Source: Lachnospiraceae bacterium UBA3801
GTDB taxonomy: Bacteria; Bacillota; Clostridia; Lachnospirales; Lachnospiraceae
NCBI GenBank assembly: GCA_002368685.1
Contig: DFEN01000081.1
Span: forward strand, 1 to 8,106
DNA: 8,106 nucleotides
Direction of reading: 5' to 3'
Position 1 is the stretch's first letter; each line of letters starts with the position of its first letter. The notes beneath the pieces were generated by a model. The model searched no databases. It was not told the origin of the DNA and was given only the letters and a program-made list of their open reading frames with translations. The position numbers were made by a program, and so were the translations under genes. Of the stretch, positions 6,554-8,106 are shown piece by piece.

Positions 6554-7753
6554 ATGCATTTAAAGAATAATCCGTATAATTCTGGATATGGTGGAAATGA
6601 TAATTTTGGTGGAAATAGTTCCGGTGGTAATAATGACAGCTATAATGGCGGTTCAAGTCCTGATGATGGCTTCTCATATTATGAGTCGGCTGAAAGCTCG
6701 GGTACCTTTGATAATACCTCTTATGGCGATCCTAACTATTACGGGGATAATTCCTTTAGTCAGAATCCATATAACCAGTACAGCACAGATCAGCCTGTGA
6801 ATCCATATCAGCAGTATGGTTATGGAAGAACAGACCTGGGAGATGGTTTCTATGACGAACCGGTGGGTGATGCTGGTGTAGATATGATGAATCCGCTTAT
6901 GAAAACGGCTGGTATAGCTGCGGGAGTAGGCGGTATGATGGATAGCATTTCAAACGCAGGTGGTTCCACGGGCTTTGGTAGTGAGGATAGTAGTTATAGT
7001 AGAAGTCATCATAATAGTTATCATCACCGCCATCATTATCATAGAGGATATGGATATGGAACAAGAAATGGAGCAGCTGGAGTAGTCAGTGCAGCGCTTA
7101 TAAATGAAGTGCTTGTAAATGCATATTTATATATGTTTATCGCACTTCTGATAACAGGTATTACAGCTCTTATTGTGGCTTCTTCATCAATTTTTAATGT
7201 TATGTTTGCTCGAGAAACCTTTAGAGTTTCATTGATCGTAATACTTGTGCTAGAGTTTGGTCTCGTGATTGCTTGTACAACTGCTATGCAGAGGGACAAT
7301 TTCTGGTTATCGGCATTCTTGTTTGCGGGCTTTGCAATAGTTAATGGTCTGACATTTTCTGTTATATTCCTTGCATTCACGATTTCCTCTATATGCCAAG
7401 TATTCTTTATTACATCACTTATATTTGGAATAATGTCGATGTACGGTGCGATTACCAAGAAGGATCTGACGGGATGGGGACCAATTCTTTTTGCAGGTCT
7501 GATAGGAATAATTGTTGGATCTCTTATCAATTTCTTCGTGGGTTCAACTATGGCAGACTATGTTATAACAATTATCGGAATCGTAGTATTCATGGCTTAT
7601 ACAGCATATGATGTAAATAAGATAACTAAGATGTCCAGAATGAACACCGGACTATCCGCTGGAGTACTCGGAATGTACGGAGCTATGGAACTATATCTAG
7701 ATTTCATCAACCTGTTTATCAGACTTCTCAGACTGATGGGTAAGAGAAAATAA
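6554..7753 (+). CDS. Bax inhibitor-1 family membrane protein with long Asn/Gly/Tyr-rich and His-rich N-terminal extension
   Basis: The 399-residue product has two unlike halves. Residues 1-175 are low complexity: Gly/Asn-rich repeats (10-33), Tyr/Asn/Gln-rich stretches with NPYN or NPYQ at 6-9, 71-74 and 83-86, a short nonpolar patch (112-137), and a histidine cluster with seven His between 152 and 163. Residues 183-396 hold about seven membrane helices of the BI-1/YetJ family (pH-sensitive calcium leak proteins in characterised members), with AYDVNKI (351-357) and the hallmark ELYLDFINLFIRLLRLMG (379-396). Asp-353 and Asp-383 are probable counterparts of the pH-sensing aspartate pair. Bacterial BI-1 proteins are usually about 210-240 residues, so the first half is an addition. 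The start is secured by AAGGAGG at 6542-6548, 5 nt upstream. It is the last gene of the run. Function of the extension is unknown. Confidence 0.87.
   Translation: MHLKNNPYNSGYGGNDNFGGNSSGGNNDSYNGGSSPDDGFSYYESAESSGTFDNTSYGDPNYYGDNSFSQNPYNQYSTDQPVNPYQQYGYGRTDLGDGFYDEPVGDAGVDMMNPLMKTAGIAAGVGGMMDSISNAGGSTGFGSEDSSYSRSHHNSYHHRHHYHRGYGYGTRNGAAGVVSAALINEVLVNAYLYMFIALLITGITALIVASSSIFNVMFARETFRVSLIVILVLEFGLVIACTTAMQRDNFWLSAFLFAGFAIVNGLTFSVIFLAFTISSICQVFFITSLIFGIMSMYGAITKKDLTGWGPILFAGLIGIIVGSLINFFVGSTMADYVITIIGIVVFMAYTAYDVNKITKMSRMNTGLSAGVLGMYGAMELYLDFINLFIRLLRLMGKRK
6581..6643 (+). repeat. short coding repeats (GGN-type) in the BI-1 extension
   Basis: TGGTGGAAAT occurs at 6589-6598 and again at 6607-6616, an exact 18-bp period, followed by the variant CCGGTGGTAAT and later GGCGGT. 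They encode YGGND, FGGNS, SGGNN and NGG in series. This is a degenerate in-frame repeat that probably grew by slippage or duplication, not a mobile element. Confidence 0.6.
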
Positions 7754-7780
7754 CCAAATAAATGGTTAGATTATTCTAAC
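7751..7780 (+). terminator. two overlapping hairpins after the BI-1 gene, possible weak terminator
   Basis: TAACCA (7751-7756) pairs perfectly with TGGTTA (7763-7768), and GTTAGA (7765-7770) pairs perfectly with TCTAAC (7775-7780). They share GTTA at 7765-7768, so only one can form at a time. The first includes the stop codon of the BI-1 gene. The second is followed by a U-rich but interrupted stretch (7781-7795). Stems are only 6 bp and AT-rich, so as an intrinsic terminator this is weak; an operator for the downstream promoter is the alternative. Confidence 0.35.
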
Positions 7781-7788
7781 ATTTGTAG

Positions 7789-7817
7789 TTGTTTTGCCAA
7801 CTGGTTTGGGTTATAAT
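7789..7817 (+). promoter_or_regulatory. promoter of the fructose-bisphosphate aldolase gene
   Basis: A perfect TATAAT (7812-7817) lies 17 bp downstream of TTGTTT (7789-7794). Transcription should start near 7824, leaving a leader of about 60 nt. The consensus -10 and ideal spacing fit a highly expressed glycolytic gene and imply that the aldolase is transcribed separately from the operon upstream. Confidence 0.7.
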
Positions 7818-7835
7818 GGATGTCGCGATTAATAA

Positions 7836-7855
7836 TGACGTGCTTCGGTGTGTCA
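7836..7855 (+). promoter_or_regulatory. UUCG-capped hairpin in the aldolase mRNA leader
   Basis: TGACGTGC and GTGTGTCA pair as an 8-bp stem, three of the pairs being G-U, closed by a C(UUCG)G tetraloop, one of the most stable RNA loops. It begins about 12 nt after the predicted transcription start and ends 16 nt before the ribosome site. No U-tract follows, so it is not a terminator. A role in mRNA stability or protection is the simplest reading. Confidence 0.5.
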
Positions 7856-7883
7856 GTATAATAAAATAAACGGAGGTAACAAA

Positions 7884-8106
7884 ATGTTAGTTTCAGCAAA
7901 AGAAATGCTTGAGAAGGCTGTTGCTGGTGGATATGCAGTAGCACAGTTCAACATCAACAATCTTGAGTGGACAAAGTCAATTCTGCTTGAGTGTGAGGAG
8001 CTTAAGACACCTGTTATACTTGGAGTATCTGAGGGTGCCGGTAAGTATATGACTGGATTTAAGACAGTTGCTGCTATGGTAAAGGCTATGGATGAGTCAC
8101 TTGGAA
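7884..8106 (+). CDS. fba: class II fructose-bisphosphate aldolase, N-terminal part (runs off the window)
   Basis: The open frame begins at ATG 7884, 7 nt after a GGAGG ribosome site (7872-7876), and continues to the window edge, giving 74 codons. The start MLVSAKEMLEKAVAGGYAVA followed by QFNINNLEWTKSILLECEEL, then TPVILGVSEGAGKYMTG, matches the N-terminus of zinc-dependent class II aldolases: the AFN/QFN strand, NLEW helix and PVILxxSEGA strand of the TIM barrel. The enzyme splits fructose 1,6-bisphosphate into dihydroxyacetone phosphate and glyceraldehyde 3-phosphate in glycolysis. Zinc ligands lie further downstream and are not visible. The gene has its own promoter, and its codon use looks more regular than that of its neighbours, as expected for an abundant protein. 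Confidence 0.93.
   Translation, partial: MLVSAKEMLEKAVAGGYAVAQFNINNLEWTKSILLECEELKTPVILGVSEGAGKYMTGFKTVAAMVKAMDESLG

Noticed and set aside
6062..6559. 165-codon minus-strand open frame opposite the thioesterase gene
   Set aside because: Its composition is what the complement of the thioesterase codons produces, and it has no family match I recognise. The plus-strand reading explains the conservation.
7039..7530. 163-codon minus-strand open frame opposite the BI-1 membrane region
   Set aside because: Hydrophobic codons read backwards often leave long open frames. It has no initiation signals, and the plus-strand helices match BI-1.
7794..7817. TTGCCA (7794-7799) as the -35 box of the aldolase promoter
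   Set aside because: It is a better consensus match but only 12 bp from the TATAAT. TTGTTT at 7789-7794 gives the correct 17-bp spacing.
1..8106. CRISPR arrays, tRNA or rRNA genes, insertion sequences, phage genes
   Set aside because: No spaced direct repeats, cloverleaf sequences, terminal repeats, transposase or recombinase reading frames were seen.

Overview
The window looks like chromosome from a low-GC Gram-positive anaerobe. The Clostridia, and Lachnospiraceae such as Butyrivibrio or its relatives, are the best guess. The evidence is AT-rich DNA, heavy use of AGA and ATA codons, strong AGGAGG-type ribosome sites, sigma-A-like promoters, and a LacI-fold sensor protein of a kind common in that family. 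This taxonomic call is inference from style and protein families, not from a marker gene. I see no rRNA, tRNA, CRISPR array, insertion sequence or prophage gene.

Layout. Positions 77-961 (+) encode a ten-helix DMT/EamA transporter. It overlaps tail-to-tail by 14 bp with a minus-strand gene (2678-948) for a LacI-type ligand-binding protein with a GAF-like C-terminus and no DNA-binding or catalytic output domain. A divergent promoter region (2679-2871) follows. From it a compact plus-strand run of five genes begins: a DHH/DHHA1 phosphoesterase (2872-3801), a membrane HD-GYP c-di-GMP phosphodiesterase (3814-5517), D-aminoacyl-tRNA deacylase dtd (5520-5981), a hotdog acyl-CoA thioesterase (6029-6514) and a Bax-inhibitor-1 membrane protein with a long low-complexity, His-rich N-terminus (6554-7753). 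Gaps inside the run are 2-47 bp and I see no convincing terminator, so it is probably one operon. A 130-bp intergenic region with overlapping inverted repeats, a strong promoter and a UUCG-capped leader hairpin then leads into a class II fructose-bisphosphate aldolase gene (7884 onward), which runs off the right edge.

How the genes may work together. The clearest theme is nucleotide second-messenger signalling. The HD-GYP protein should degrade c-di-GMP in response to something sensed by its membrane part. The DHH/DHHA1 protein encoded immediately before it belongs to a superfamily that includes enzymes cleaving cyclic dinucleotides and short linear oligonucleotides, so it could act on the linear product. 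The divergent LacI/GAF-like protein resembles the sensor half of ligand-controlled diguanylate cyclases, but the GGDEF half is absent. The dtd, thioesterase and BI-1 genes look like housekeeping passengers of the same transcript. The BI-1 protein has the most unusual sequence in the window.
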